Shown here piece by piece: positions 1 through 9,121 of a stretch of 64,000 nt of DNA. Under the pieces are notes generated by a model that did not search any database, had not been told where the DNA came from, and worked only from the letters and a program-made list of their open reading frames with translations. How positions within the stretch are numbered: position 1 is the stretch's first letter; each line of letters begins with the position of its first letter. Source of the DNA: Stagnihabitans tardus (GTDB lineage: Bacteria > Pseudomonadota > Alphaproteobacteria > Rhodobacterales > Rhodobacteraceae); NCBI RefSeq assembly GCF_009925085.1, contig NZ_JAABNR010000001.1, forward strand, positions 1 to 64,000, read 5' to 3'. Made by a program: the position numbers and the translations under genes.

Positions 1-58
1 GCCAGCGCTCGATCTTGCGCCGCTCGGAGACGGAAAGATGGGAAAACCGGATCTTCAT
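1..58 (-). CDS. IS30-family transposase, N-terminal fragment (cut by window edge)
   Basis: The first 19 codons of a minus-strand gene are visible, with ATG at 58-56. The residues read MKIRFSHLSVSERRKIERW. The SHLS..ERRKIERW pattern is typical of the N-terminal helix-turn-helix of IS30-family transposases. A good ribosome site (AAGGAG, seven bases before the ATG) supports the start. The rest of the gene and the far IS end lie outside the window. The near inverted repeat should fall between 59 and 162, but I cannot define it without the other end. The element sits just past the 3' end of cobF. Confidence 0.6.
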   Translation of the reverse strand, partial: MKIRFSHLSVSERRKIERW

Positions 59-162
59 TCTCAGCTCCTTGTCTGGTCCCAAACATCAAGGAACCATGAA
101 AAGTCGCATTCCAGAATAGCGCGCACCAAGGCGCCACTCTGGATCCGATAATCAGTATTATG
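59..162. other. Junction between IS30-type element and cobF 3' end
   Basis: This short non-coding stretch separates the transposase start from the cobF stop codon. It must hold the IS end and the insertion junction. No clear rho-independent terminator is visible here for the cob operon. A candidate IS-end string is GTCGCATTCCAGAATAGCG at about 103-121, but this is a guess from position only. Confidence 0.3.
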
Positions 163-918
163 TCACTTTGATACCTGCCGCAGCAGGTAGATATCCATGA
201 TCCAGCCATGCTCCGCCCGGGCCTTCGCGCGGGTTTCCACGATCTGCGTGCCGACGTCGAAGAGTTTGCCCGCGATCAGAAGCTCCTCCTTCATGCCGAC
301 ATAGGCGCCCCACCAGATGTGGAAACGTTCCGCGTCAAGGGTTTGGAAGCTGCATTGACCGTCCAGCATGACGACGGCGGTCTCCGCACCCTCGGGCCAG
401 CCGTCCCGCAATTGGCGGCCGGTCGTGATGATCACGGGCCGGCCGATCTCGTTCAGCGTGACGCCATGGGCGGCGGTCAGGACCTGGATCGAGGTCAGGC
501 CCGGGATCACGCGGGTCTCGGCGCCGAGGCGGCTCGCGATGCGCAAGGTGCTGTCGTAGAGCGACGGGTCGCCCCAAACGAGGAGCGCGACCTCGCGCGG
601 CTCATGCGGTGCGATGGCGGCATGCCAGCGCCGCGCGATCTCGTCATGCCAGTCGTTGACGCCGGTCTCATAGTCACCGCTCGCGTCGCGGGTCGGATAA
701 TCGAACTCTGCCAAGGGGATAGGCCGCGTCAGCACCTGCGACAGGATCTGGAGCCGCAGGTCGGCGAGATCGGCCTTGGACTCTCCCTTGCGCGGGATCA
801 GGATCAGGTCGGCGGCGTTCAGGGCCTTGGCGGCCTGGGCCGTGACATGGTCGGGATTACCCGTCCCGATGCCGATGAGGTTCAGCCTGTAAGTCCCCAA
901 TTTTCTTGTATCAATCAT
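163..918 (-). CDS. cobF: CobF, precorrin-6A synthase (deacetylating)
   Basis: This 251-residue protein is a SAM-dependent tetrapyrrole methylase. In the aerobic cobalamin pathway CobF methylates C-1 of precorrin-5 and removes the extruded acetyl group, giving precorrin-6A. The N-terminal glycine-rich SAM motif IGIGTGNPDHVTAQA is visible at about residues 16-30. The length matches the family. The start overlaps the cobA stop in an ATGA junction, so it is probably translationally coupled. It is the last gene of the cobL-cobE-cobM-cobB-cobA-cobF run. CobF occurs in the oxygen-dependent route and not in the anaerobic (Cbi) route. Confidence 0.93.
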   Translation of the reverse strand: MIDTRKLGTYRLNLIGIGTGNPDHVTAQAAKALNAADLILIPRKGESKADLADLRLQILSQVLTRPIPLAEFDYPTRDASGDYETGVNDWHDEIARRWHAAIAPHEPREVALLVWGDPSLYDSTLRIASRLGAETRVIPGLTSIQVLTAAHGVTLNEIGRPVIITTGRQLRDGWPEGAETAVVMLDGQCSFQTLDAERFHIWWGAYVGMKEELLIAGKLFDVGTQIVETRAKARAEHGWIMDIYLLRQVSK

Positions 919-1622
919 TCCATCAAGGGTCCCAGAAGGATCAAGGCCGGGCCGTCATGGGCCTGGGCCAAGGCCGCGCCAAGGTCAGCGACCGTCGACC
1001 GCGTGATCCGCTGATCGGGGGTCGAGACGCTTTCGGCCAGCATCGCGGGCGTATCGGGCGGCAAACCGGCCTTCACAAGCTCTGAAGAAAGCGCCGCAAA
1101 GGTCCGTTTTCCCATGAAAATCACCGTCGTCGCCAGGGGATCGGCGAGGGCTTTCAGGTTCAGGTCCGGCGGCATCCCCCCGGTGATATCGGCCCCCGTC
1201 ACGAACTGCACCCGCCGCGCTGTCAGCCGACGCGAAAGCGGAATCCCCGCTGCCGCCGCCGCCGCAAAGGGCGAGGAGACGCCCGGCACGATCTCATAGG
1301 CAATGCCCGCCGCCCGGCAGGCCTCGATTTCCTCTTCCAGGCGGCCAAACATGCCGCTGTCGCCCGACTTCAGCCGCACAACCCTTTGACCGGACTTGGC
1401 ATAATCGACCAGCAGGCGGCTCACCTGGTCCTGTTTCGGACTGACGCGCCCTGCCCGTTTTCCGACCCCCACCAGGTCGGCATCCGCCCGAGCCAGCGCC
1501 AGGATCGGCCCCGAGGACAGGTCGTCGAAGAGGATCGCATCGGCCTGAGAGATGAGCCGCGCGGCCTTGACCGTCAGAAGATCGGGATCGCCGGGGCCAG
1601 AGGAGACGAAGGAGACGAACAT
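915..1622 (-). CDS. cobA: CobA, uroporphyrinogen-III C-methyltransferase (SUMT)
   Basis: This 235-residue SAM methyltransferase converts uroporphyrinogen III to precorrin-2, the branch point to cobalamin and siroheme. The SAM loop SSGPGDPDLLTVKA lies at residues 7-20, and VRLKSGDSGMFGR is the conserved SUMT block near residue 80. The short length shows a CobA-type enzyme without the CysG dehydrogenase/chelatase domain. It is encoded directly after cobB: the cobB TGA is followed immediately by the cobA ATG. Its stop overlaps the cobF start (ATGA). Confidence 0.93.
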   Translation of the reverse strand: MFVSFVSSGPGDPDLLTVKAARLISQADAILFDDLSSGPILALARADADLVGVGKRAGRVSPKQDQVSRLLVDYAKSGQRVVRLKSGDSGMFGRLEEEIEACRAAGIAYEIVPGVSSPFAAAAAAGIPLSRRLTARRVQFVTGADITGGMPPDLNLKALADPLATTVIFMGKRTFAALSSELVKAGLPPDTPAMLAESVSTPDQRITRSTVADLGAALAQAHDGPALILLGPLME

Positions 1623-2903
1623 TCAAGCCTCGGCGATCATGTGGAAATAGGTCCCCGTCACGCGACCTCGCCGCGAGCCGGTCTCGGCCACGGGCTGCCC
1701 ATCGGCATCCATGACTTTCGCAAGCGGTTCATCGGGTTGCGCGACGATATTCGAGTAGTGGAACTCATGTCCGCGACAGCGCGCGGCCAGGCCCGGAGGC
1801 GGATTTTCGATCTCGGCCAGGCGGTAGCCCAGGTGCATCTTGCGCTTCTCGAAAGAGGTCACCAGGCCGAGGAGCCCCGCCATCGGATGGCTGACCCCCT
1901 GGGCGTCCACCAGCGCCTCGCCCAAAACCATATAGCCGCCGCATTCGCCATGGATTGGGCCCGCAAAGCCGCGCAGGCCCGCCATGAAGCGCGTCGCCGA
2001 GGCGAGGCGGGGCCCGTGCAACTCGGGATAGCCACCCGGCAGCCAGCAGACATCGGCTTGCGGCGGCGCTTGATCGGCCAGGGGCGAAAAGGTCAGAATC
2101 TCGGCCCCCGCAGCCCGCCACCCGCTTAGAAGATGCGGATAGATAAAGGAAAAAGCCTCATCCCGAGCCAGGGCGATGCGCTGACCCGGGGGCGCAAGGC
2201 GCAAGGCGCCCTGCCCCGTGACCGGCGCCGAGGCCGCAAGGATCGCGTCCAGGTCGACATGGGTCTCCACCAGGTCCGCCGCCGCCTCCAGCACGGCCTC
2301 GAGCTCGGGCAGCTCTTCGGCCTGGACAAGCCCCAGATGCCGCTCCGGCACTTCGGCCCCCTTGCGACGCGGCAGGGCGCCCAGCACCGCAAGGCCCGCA
2401 GCCTCGACCCCCGCGCGCGCCAGACGCTCATGCCGCGGTGAGGCGACCTTGTTCAGGATCACCCCCGCCAGCCGCAGACCCCGGCGAAAGGCCTGGCACC
2501 CCAGGGCCACCGCCCCGCAGGTTTGCGCTTGGCCAGAGACATCAACCACCAAAACAACGGGCCAATTCAAAGCCATAGCCAGGTCGGCCGAGGCGCCGCG
2601 CCCAAAGGCCCCCGCCTGCGCCACGCCGTCATGCAGCCCCATCGAGCCCTCGGCCACGACCACATCGGCGCCTTGCGCCTCGGTCAGCAGCGCCTCGATC
2701 ATCGGGCGCCCCATGGCCCAGGTGTCGAGGTTGAAGCTCGCCCGCCCGGTGGCCGCGCGGTGAAAGGCCGGGTCGATATAGTCGGGGCCGGATTTGAAGC
2801 ACTGAACCGCCAGCCCCCTGCGCCGCAGGGCGCGGGAAATTCCCAAGGTCACCAAGGTCTTGCCCGAGCCCGACGAAGGGGCCGAGATCAGGAAGCCCTT
2901 CAT
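1623..2903 (-). CDS. cobB: CobB, hydrogenobyrinic acid a,c-diamide synthase
   Basis: This 426-residue enzyme amidates the a and c side chains of hydrogenobyrinic acid using glutamine and ATP. An N-terminal P-loop ([14 protein letters not shown], residues 9-22) and a C-terminal class I glutamine-amidotransferase domain with [12 protein letters not shown] are visible. Cys321 is the expected nucleophile. The length is normal. The start overlaps the cobM stop (ATGA), placing it mid-operon. In this aerobic route it acts before cobalt insertion by CobN with CobS and CobT. Confidence 0.94.
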   Translation of the reverse strand: MKGFLISAPSSGSGKTLVTLGISRALRRRGLAVQCFKSGPDYIDPAFHRAATGRASFNLDTWAMGRPMIEALLTEAQGADVVVAEGSMGLHDGVAQAGAFGRGASADLAMALNWPVVLVVDVSGQAQTCGAVALGCQAFRRGLRLAGVILNKVASPRHERLARAGVEAAGLAVLGALPRRKGAEVPERHLGLVQAEELPELEAVLEAAADLVETHVDLDAILAASAPVTGQGALRLAPPGQRIALARDEAFSFIYPHLLSGWRAAGAEILTFSPLADQAPPQADVCWLPGGYPELHGPRLASATRFMAGLRGFAGPIHGECGGYMVLGEALVDAQGVSHPMAGLLGLVTSFEKRKMHLGYRLAEIENPPPGLAARCRGHEFHYSNIVAQPDEPLAKVMDADGQPVAETGSRRGRVTGTYFHMIAEA

Positions 2904-3676
2904 GACGCCTCCGGAAAACGCGGTTCGGTGCCGCGCGGACGATAGCGGCGGTCATAGTCATCGGCGTAGAGGCGGCTCTCCTCGAAGCCTTCCTGGCCCA
3001 GGGCGCGGCCCACGAGGATCAGGGCGGTCCGATCGACCTCTGGCCCGACAAGGGCTTGAATCGTCGACAAAGATCCCCGGATCACCCTTTGATCGGGCCA
3101 GGTCGCGCGCCAGACCACGGCCACCGGGCAATCGCCCAGGATCGGCATCAGATCCGCCACGACCTGCGGCAGGGCGTGGATCGACAGGTGAATGGCCAGC
3201 GTCGCCCCCGTCGCGGCAAAGACCCTCAGATCCTCCCCCTCCGGCATGGCCGAAGCCCGCCCCGGCGTCCGGGTCAGAACCACGGTTTGCGCGAGGCCCG
3301 GAAGCGTCAACTCGGCCCCCAAGGCCGCCGCCGAGGCCGCAAAACTCGGCACGCCCGGCGTCACGTCATAGGGGATCCCCAGGTCGCGCAGGCGCCGCAA
3401 CTGCTCTCCCATTGCCGACCAGATCGAAAGGTCGCCCGAGTGAAGCCGTGCCACATCAAGACCTTGCGCATGGGCCTCGGCCATTTCGGCCGTGATCGCC
3501 TCCAACGACAGGGGCGCGGTGTTGACGATCTTCGCCCCCGGCGGGCAATGGGAAAGCAGCGCCTCGGGCACCAGGGAGCCCGCGTAAAGGCAGACCGGAG
3601 AGGCGGCAATCAGGTCGCGGCCGCGCAGGGTGATAAGGTCGGCTGCCCCCGGTCCCGCCCCGATGAAATGGATCAT
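2900..3676 (-). CDS. cobM: CobM, precorrin-4 C11-methyltransferase
   Basis: This 258-residue SAM methylase acts on C-11 of precorrin-4 to give precorrin-5. The N-terminal [19 protein letters not shown] loop and the [11 protein letters not shown] and HSGDLSIW blocks are typical of CobM/CbiF. Its start overlaps the stop of cobE (ATGA) and its stop overlaps cobB (ATGA), so the three are probably made from one coupled message. Confidence 0.93.
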   Translation of the reverse strand: MIHFIGAGPGAADLITLRGRDLIAASPVCLYAGSLVPEALLSHCPPGAKIVNTAPLSLEAITAEMAEAHAQGLDVARLHSGDLSIWSAMGEQLRRLRDLGIPYDVTPGVPSFAASAAALGAELTLPGLAQTVVLTRTPGRASAMPEGEDLRVFAATGATLAIHLSIHALPQVVADLMPILGDCPVAVVWRATWPDQRVIRGSLSTIQALVGPEVDRTALILVGRALGQEGFEESRLYADDYDRRYRPRGTEPRFPEAS

Positions 3677-4023
3677 GACACCTCCGCGACGGCTGCAACG
3701 GCCATGCCGTCGGTTGTTTTGACCTTGGCGACGACGAGGCGTGCGCCGGGGCCGGCTGCGGCCAGGGCTGCGGATTCCGCCACCGAGCCGGTCTTGTAAA
3801 AGAGCCGCGCAAGGGCGGAACCGGCGCGTTCCGAGGCCTGAAGCGCCTCTTGTGAGACCGCGTGAAAAGGCAGCCCCAAGTCACTGACAAGACGCTGCAA
3901 TCCCGGCTCCATCGCCTTGCCTGCGACCGTCGCCAAGGCGTCATAGGGCGCCACTTGCGCCAGGGCCTCGGCCAGGCTCTCGGCGCTGACCCCCTTGCGA
4001 AACCCCAGGCCTGCGATCCTCAT
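3673..4023 (-). CDS. cobE: CobE, CbiG C-terminal-type cobalamin biosynthesis protein
   Basis: This 116-residue protein matches the stand-alone C-terminal domain of CbiG. Start [11 protein letters not shown] is chosen because its ATG overlaps the cobL stop (ATGA at 4023-4020); the open frame extends further upstream but only inside cobL. The [15 protein letters not shown] stretch near residue 83 is the best family marker. CobE is needed for efficient cobalamin synthesis in aerobic producers, but its exact role is not settled. A role in binding pathway intermediates has been suggested. Confidence 0.85.
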   Translation of the reverse strand: MRIAGLGFRKGVSAESLAEALAQVAPYDALATVAGKAMEPGLQRLVSDLGLPFHAVSQEALQASERAGSALARLFYKTGSVAESAALAAAGPGARLVVAKVKTTDGMAVAAVAEVS

Positions 4024-5198
4024 TTCACCACGCTCCATTGCACGACGGGCCGCGCCGCCTCCCAGCCGTGACGGCTGCCCAGAGGCCCGGCCTCGGCGAT
4101 GTCGATACGCAGGAGCTGGCCTCCCCGCAAGCCATGCGCGGCATAAAGCAGCGCCTCGGTTTCCAGCGTCACGCCGTTCATCACCAGCCGCGCCCCCTCT
4201 GGCAAGCGCGGCCAAAGCGCATCCAAAAGCGCAAGACTGGCACCGCCACCGACGAAGACCGCATCGGGAGGCGGCAGATCGTCCAGCTTTTCCAAGGCCT
4301 TGCCGCGATGCAGATGCCAGCGGTGCGCAAGGCCGAAGCTCTCGGCATTGCCCTGCGCCCGGGTCGCGCGGGCCTCATCCGCCTCGACCGCATGGGCCGT
4401 GGCGCCCGGGGCCGCCAACAGGAACTCAATCGAGACCGACCCCGAGCCACAGCCGAGGTCCCAAAGCACATCCCCAAACCGCGGCGCCAAGGCGCTGAGC
4501 GTCAGAGCCCGGAAAGGGCGCTTTGTGATCTGGCCATCATGGTCGAAAAGCGTGTCCGGCAGTCCGGAGGCCAGGGGAATCCCCTGCCCCAGGGCCTCGA
4601 TCCCCGCGATGACCGGCGCGGAAAAATGATAATTGCCGGCCTCTTGCGCCACAATCTTCATGTGACGTTCGCGCGTCCCGCCCAGGGCCTCTCCCAGGTG
4701 CAGCGTCGAGGCGCCAAAGCCCTGCGCCGTCAGAAAGGCGCCAAGCTCCGTGACGGCAGCCCCATCGCGCAGCGTCACGATGATCCGACGCCCCCGCCCC
4801 AGCACCGGCCGCAACCGCGAAAGCGGCGCGGCATGAAGGCCAAGGCACAGAACCTCCTCCATCCGCCAGCCAAGACGGTTGGCCATCCGTTGAAAGGTCG
4901 AAGGCGCGGGATGGCTGACCCACTCCCCGGGCTGAAGATCGGTCATGAGCGACCCGCCCGCCCCATGCCAGAACGGATCGCCAGAGGCCAGAACCACCAC
5001 CTTCCTGCCCCGCGCGGCCAGGATCGGCGCGGTGGAAAACGGCACCGGAAAAGGCTCGCCAGCGACAGCAAGAAGCTCCAGGTGACGCGGGGCGCCGAAG
5101 ACGATCTCGGCCCCGACCAGCGCTTCCCGGCTTGCGGAGGACAGCCCCTCCGGTCCATCTTCCCCCACACCGATGATTGTCACCCAAGGGTCAGACAC
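4020..5198 (-). CDS. cobL: CobL, precorrin-6Y C5,15-methyltransferase (decarboxylating)
   Basis: This 392-residue, two-domain enzyme has an N-terminal CbiE-like methylase (IIGVGEDGPEGLS) and a C-terminal CbiT-like domain with the SAM motif LWDLGCGSGSVSIE. It methylates C-5 and C-15 and decarboxylates the C-12 acetate of precorrin-6B. I chose the GTG at 5198-5196, giving MSDPWVTIIG, because AGAAGGA lies eight bases upstream of it. The in-frame ATG at 5207 touches that site and would have no spacer. The start is one base from the divergent cobK start, so the ribosome site lies inside cobK codons. Confidence 0.92.
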   Translation of the reverse strand: MSDPWVTIIGVGEDGPEGLSSASREALVGAEIVFGAPRHLELLAVAGEPFPVPFSTAPILAARGRKVVVLASGDPFWHGAGGSLMTDLQPGEWVSHPAPSTFQRMANRLGWRMEEVLCLGLHAAPLSRLRPVLGRGRRIIVTLRDGAAVTELGAFLTAQGFGASTLHLGEALGGTRERHMKIVAQEAGNYHFSAPVIAGIEALGQGIPLASGLPDTLFDHDGQITKRPFRALTLSALAPRFGDVLWDLGCGSGSVSIEFLLAAPGATAHAVEADEARATRAQGNAESFGLAHRWHLHRGKALEKLDDLPPPDAVFVGGGASLALLDALWPRLPEGARLVMNGVTLETEALLYAAHGLRGGQLLRIDIAEAGPLGSRHGWEAARPVVQWSVVK

Positions 5199-5215
5199 GA
5201 TGCGCATCCTTCTTC
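5199..5215 (-). promoter_or_regulatory. cobL: Ribosome binding site deciding the cobL start
   Basis: On the minus strand the order is AGAAGGA, TGCGCATC, then GTG. The eight-base spacer fits the GTG at 5198 and excludes the upstream ATG at 5207. The same DNA encodes the first codons of cobK on the other strand. Confidence 0.65.
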
Positions 5216-5934
5216 TGGGCGGCACGACCGAGGCGAGCCTGATGGCGAAAACCATTGCAGACCATGGTATTGCAGGCGTTTTCTCTTATGCCGGAAGAAC
5301 GGATTCCCCGGTCATGCAACCCTTGCCGCAGCGGGTCGGTGGCTTTGGAGGCGTGGCGGGCCTGGTCGATTACCTGCGAAGCGAGGCCATCACCCATGTC
5401 ATCGACGCCACCCATCCCTTTGCCGCGCAGATGTCCACCCATGCGGTCGCGGCCTGTTCCGAGACGGGCACGCCGCTGATCGCGCTGGAGCGCAAGCCCT
5501 GGAGGCCGGGGCCCGGCGACGACTGGCTCCTGGTGCCCAGGATGGAGGATGCGGTCCAGGCCCTGCCCTCGGCGCCCGCCCGGGTCTTCCTTGCAATCGG
5601 TCGCCTGCAGCTTGAAGTTTTCACTGCAAGACCTGAGCATCACTACATTTTGCGCCTGGTCGACCCACCCCGTGACCTGCCTTTTGCCGCCGAGGTCATC
5701 CTCTCGCGCGGTCCATTTGCCTATGAGGACGACCTGCGGCTGATGCAAGAGCGGAAGGTTCAAGTCGTGGTCTCGAAGAACGCGGGAGGGATTGGCGCGA
5801 GGGCAAAGCTCGATGCGGCGCGGGCGCTTGGGCTGCGGGTGATCCTGGTCGACCGCCCCCCTGTGCCGCCGCGCCACAGGGTCGAGACCGTGGCAGAGGT
5901 CATGAGCTGGCTTCATGCCGACCTCGGCGAATAG
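5200..5934 (+). CDS. cobK: CobK, precorrin-6A reductase
   Basis: This 244-residue NADPH-dependent enzyme reduces precorrin-6A to precorrin-6B. The N-terminal LLGGTTEASLMA nucleotide-binding loop, TDSPVMQ, and IDATHPFAAQMS near residue 70 match CobK/CbiJ. Start MRILLLGG is supported by AAGGG nine bases upstream. It is the only plus-strand gene inside the minus-strand cob cluster, one base from cobL and overlapping the 3' end of cobJ by 22 bases. It must therefore be transcribed from a promoter inside cobL and lies antisense to any message running from cobJ into cobL. Confidence 0.92.
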   Translation: MRILLLGGTTEASLMAKTIADHGIAGVFSYAGRTDSPVMQPLPQRVGGFGGVAGLVDYLRSEAITHVIDATHPFAAQMSTHAVAACSETGTPLIALERKPWRPGPGDDWLLVPRMEDAVQALPSAPARVFLAIGRLQLEVFTARPEHHYILRLVDPPRDLPFAAEVILSRGPFAYEDDLRLMQERKVQVVVSKNAGGIGARAKLDAARALGLRVILVDRPPVPPRHRVETVAEVMSWLHADLGE

Positions 5935-6641
5935 ACCCAGCGCCCGACCCGCCGCGTGGCCGAATTCCCCAGGATCACCAAGGTCCGCATATCGGCCATC
6001 TCGGGCGTCGCCTCTTTCAGGGGCAAGGTCCGCAGGCTCTGATCGGGACGCGAGACATTGCGCGCGAAGGAAATCAACCTTTCACTGCAACCACTTGCAA
6101 GAAGAACCTCCAAAACTTTCGCGAAACCTTCGGGGCGAGAGGCAGAGCGGGGATTGTAGAAGGCCATGGCGAAATCCGCCTCGGCCGCCAGCCGCAAGCG
6201 TCGCTCGATCAGGGACCAGGGCTTCAGGTTGTCGCTGAGGTTGATGCAGCAAAAGTCATGGCCCAGGGGCGCGCCGAGCGTGGCCGAGGCCGCGAGCATC
6301 GCCGTTATGCCGGGATGGACCGCGATCTCGACCCCTTGCGCCTCGGGCCAGGTCTCCAGCGCTTCGAAGACGGCCGAAGCCATGGCAAAGACGCCCGGAT
6401 CACCTGAAGAAACCACGGCAACTCTTTGACCTTGCAGCGCCATTTGCAAAGCATGGCGCGCACGGTCCAGCTCCACCCGATTGTCGGAAGGATGCAGCCG
6501 CAGCCCCGGGCCCGCCACCCGCTCGACATAGGGAATATAGCCCACGGCATCCGTGGCCTGGTCCAGAACCGCGCGGACATCGGGCGTGATGAGCGCCTCA
6601 TCCCCCGGACCGATGCCGATGATATCGACGCGGCCCGTCAT
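5913..6641 (-). CDS. cobJ: CobJ, precorrin-3B C17-methyltransferase
   Basis: This 242-residue SAM methylase catalyses C-17 methylation with ring contraction, converting precorrin-3B to precorrin-4. The SAM loop IGIGPGDEALITP and the VAVVSSGDPGVFAMA block are characteristic. Start MTGRVDIIG is used because its ATG overlaps the cobI stop (ATGA at 6641-6638); upstream in-frame codons fall inside cobI. Its tail overlaps the convergent cobK tail by 22 bases. Confidence 0.94.
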   Translation of the reverse strand: MTGRVDIIGIGPGDEALITPDVRAVLDQATDAVGYIPYVERVAGPGLRLHPSDNRVELDRARHALQMALQGQRVAVVSSGDPGVFAMASAVFEALETWPEAQGVEIAVHPGITAMLAASATLGAPLGHDFCCINLSDNLKPWSLIERRLRLAAEADFAMAFYNPRSASRPEGFAKVLEVLLASGCSERLISFARNVSRPDQSLRTLPLKEATPEMADMRTLVILGNSATRRVGRWVYSPRSA

Positions 6642-7366
6642 TCCAGGATCTCCGGGCGGCGTCCTTGACCGTGGACGAGGACGATGGCGAAATAGGGACA
6701 TTCCCCCTCGACCTCGGCGAGGCGGCGGATGCGCTGGTTCGGCATGGTCCCGGCCTCGACCAGGAAGGCGGCGTCAAGCTTGCCGACGGCGTCCAAGGCT
6801 GCGCGGATCTTGGGCAGGTTGCGACCGGTCTTCATGACGACGAGGGCATCCGCCTCCGCCATCCGGGCCCGCATCACCTCCTCCGGCAGGGTGCCCATCA
6901 GCACCGATAGCACGTCGTCGCCCCAGGTGATCGGCTGGCCCGAGGCCGTCCAGCAACCGGTCATGCCCGTGATCCCGGGAATGACATCGATCTGAACTTT
7001 GCCCGCCAAGCGACTGTAAAGATGCATGAAAGAGCCATAGAAGAAGGGGTCTCCCTCGCAGAGGACGACCACATCCCTGTCTTGCAGCAAGCGCTCGAGC
7101 CGCCCCGCCCAATCGTCGTAGAAATGGGCCAAGGCGTCGTTGTATTCGACCGTGTCGAAGCGCAGTTCGGTCGTCACCGGATATTCCATCGCATGTTCGA
7201 CCACATTGCCGCGCAACAGCCCCTCGACGATCCGCCGCGCCTGGCCCGCGCGACCGGCCTTGCGGAAATAGGCCACGTCGGCCGCTCCGGTCACCGCGCG
7301 GTGGGCGCGCAGCGACATGAGGTCGGGGTCTCCGGGTCCGAGGCCGGCGCAGATCAGCTTTCCCAT
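6638..7366 (-). CDS. cobI: CobI, precorrin-2 C20-methyltransferase
   Basis: This 242-residue SAM methylase acts on C-20 of precorrin-2 to give precorrin-3A. The motif AGLGPGDPDLMSLRA at the N terminus and the VLCEGDPFFYGSFMHLY block identify it. Start MGKLICAGL at 7366 lies one base after the cobH stop (TGA-C-ATG). It is coupled to cobJ downstream by ATGA. The length is normal. Confidence 0.94.
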   Translation of the reverse strand: MGKLICAGLGPGDPDLMSLRAHRAVTGAADVAYFRKAGRAGQARRIVEGLLRGNVVEHAMEYPVTTELRFDTVEYNDALAHFYDDWAGRLERLLQDRDVVVLCEGDPFFYGSFMHLYSRLAGKVQIDVIPGITGMTGCWTASGQPITWGDDVLSVLMGTLPEEVMRARMAEADALVVMKTGRNLPKIRAALDAVGKLDAAFLVEAGTMPNQRIRRLAEVEGECPYFAIVLVHGQGRRPEILE

Positions 7367-7367
7367 G

Positions 7368-7997
7368 TCATTCCTTCCGCGAGGCCAGCGCATTGACCGC
7401 CGCCACCGTGATCGCCGAACCGCCGAGCCTGCCGCGCACGATGACCGAGGGCACCGGCGGCGCCGCAATCAGCGCCTCCTTGCTTTCGGCAGCGCCGATG
7501 AAACCCACCGGACAGCCAATGATCGCGGCGGGGCGCGGGCAGGTTTCATCCTCCAACATGTTGAGAAGATGGAACAAAGCGGTAGGCGCATTGCCAATGG
7601 CCACCACCGCGCCCGCCAGATGCGGTCGCCAGAGCTCCAGGGCCGCAGCCGAGCGCGTGTTGCCGATTTCAGCCGCCAGCGCCGGGACGGAAGGGTCCTG
7701 CAAGGTGCAGATCACCGCGTTCTTGGCCGGGAGCCGCGCCCGCGTGATGCCCTCCGAGACCATTTTCGCGTCGCAAAGGATCGGCGCCCCGGCCTCCAGC
7801 GCCGCGCGGGCCGCAATCGCCATGCCGGGCGAAAAGACCACATGCGGCGCAAGCTCGACCATCCCGGCGGCATGGATCATGCGGACCACGACGACCTCTT
7901 CCTCGGGCGTAAAGCGCGCGAGATCGGCTTCGCGGCGGATCGTCGCAAAGCTCTGCACATAGATCGTGGCGCCGTCTTTTTCGTATTGATGAGGCAT
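7368..7997 (-). CDS. cobH: CobH, precorrin-8X methylmutase
   Basis: This 209-residue enzyme moves the C-11 methyl group to C-12, giving hydrogenobyrinic acid. The catalytic histidine is probably His42 in VRMIHAAGM. IIGCPVGFIGAAESKEAL near the C terminus is a family signature. The start overlaps the cobG stop in a TAATG junction. Confidence 0.94.
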   Translation of the reverse strand: MPHQYEKDGATIYVQSFATIRREADLARFTPEEEVVVVRMIHAAGMVELAPHVVFSPGMAIAARAALEAGAPILCDAKMVSEGITRARLPAKNAVICTLQDPSVPALAAEIGNTRSAAALELWRPHLAGAVVAIGNAPTALFHLLNMLEDETCPRPAAIIGCPVGFIGAAESKEALIAAPPVPSVIVRGRLGGSAITVAAVNALASRKE

Positions 7998-9121
7998 TAC
8001 ATGGCCTTGGAGAAGGTTTCTTCAGTGATTTCGGCGGGCTTCAGATGCAGGCCCTCTGCCCCGGCGCGGGCGCCGCGTGCAAGGACAAAGCCCTGGCGCG
8101 TGGCAGAAAGCACAAAGTCTGCAGCGCCGGGATGCGCGCAGCCCTTGCCGCACCCAGAGACATGCAGCACCCCAGGGGTCAGGGGCGCCAGCCTTCGCGC
8201 GAGGTTTCGGGTCTCTTGCAAGGCCTGCGGACAGCCGGGCGCGCCGGTGCAGGCATAGACCTTCAGCCGGGGATCGGGGCCGATGATGGCCTCGGCAATG
8301 TCGGGCATCTTGGCACCGGGAAGGAAGACCATGCGCCAGGGAGTCATGCGAATCTCAGGCGCGGCCTGGGCGAGAGCTACAAGAGCTTCGGCCCGCAAGA
8401 TGCCGAATTCAAAGGCAATAAGAGCGCCGTCCTCCCTTTGGCCCGGCAGCGGATCAGCCGCTTTCGGAGCCGGGATTGCGCCGGTGTCAAAGGGCAAGGC
8501 CAGGCGCTTCACATGGGCGGCCATGCGACCGCGCCCCTCGGTCACGCCACCGGTCTCGACGAACCAGCGCGCCAGGCGCATGGCTTCGGTCACCGCGGTC
8601 TCACGCGTCACGTCCATCCCGCCCGAGACCCCATCGGCCCGCAGGATCAAGCCCTTCGCGCCGCGCTCCAGTCGAATATCGGCAGGGGTATCGGCCAGGA
8701 CCCGCCGCTCCCCCATATCCAGGGCAAAACCGAATTTGCCCGGTAAATCAGGGCCTTCTGCAATGGCCCTGTAAAGCTCCTCGGCCAGGTCCGCATCCGC
8801 TGTGCTGCGCCAGGGCGAGAGGACGACATTGCGCCGCCCCTCGACGGCAGGGTCCTGGTCCAGAAGACCAAGCCGCTCCAACACCTGCAAGAGCGGTCCA
8901 TGAGAAGAGGCCGTGACCCCGCGCAGTTGCAGATTGGCCCGCGCGGTCAGTTCGATCACGCCATTGCCATGGGTCCGCGCGGCCTCGGCGATGGCGCGCA
9001 GTTGATCGGCGGAGAAGCTGGCGCGGCGCGGGCGGATGCGGACCACCAGCCCGTCACCGGATTCCATCGGCCGCAGGGCGCCGGGGCACCAGCCTTGCAC
9101 TTTGAATTCAGGTGCTTGCAC
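7997..9121 (-). CDS. cobG: CobG, precorrin-3B synthase (oxygen-dependent)
   Basis: This 374-residue protein of the nitrite/sulfite-reductase fold hydroxylates precorrin-3A with molecular oxygen to set up ring contraction. The C-terminal cysteines CTGAPGC and CGKGC form the expected [4Fe-4S] ligand set. The start is GTG at 9121, with GGAG seven bases upstream, inside the last codons of cobN (14-base overlap). CobG marks the aerobic route; some Rhodobacterales use CobZ instead. Confidence 0.9.
   Translation of the reverse strand: MQAPEFKVQGWCPGALRPMESGDGLVVRIRPRRASFSADQLRAIAEAARTHGNGVIELTARANLQLRGVTASSHGPLLQVLERLGLLDQDPAVEGRRNVVLSPWRSTADADLAEELYRAIAEGPDLPGKFGFALDMGERRVLADTPADIRLERGAKGLILRADGVSGGMDVTRETAVTEAMRLARWFVETGGVTEGRGRMAAHVKRLALPFDTGAIPAPKAADPLPGQREDGALIAFEFGILRAEALVALAQAAPEIRMTPWRMVFLPGAKMPDIAEAIIGPDPRLKVYACTGAPGCPQALQETRNLARRLAPLTPGVLHVSGCGKGCAHPGAADFVLSATRQGFVLARGARAGAEGLHLKPAEITEETFSKAM

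Noticed and set aside
5205-5207. ATG at 5207 as the cobL start
   Set aside because: The ribosome site AGAAGGA would touch this codon; the GTG at 5198 has normal spacing and gives the usual MSDPW start.
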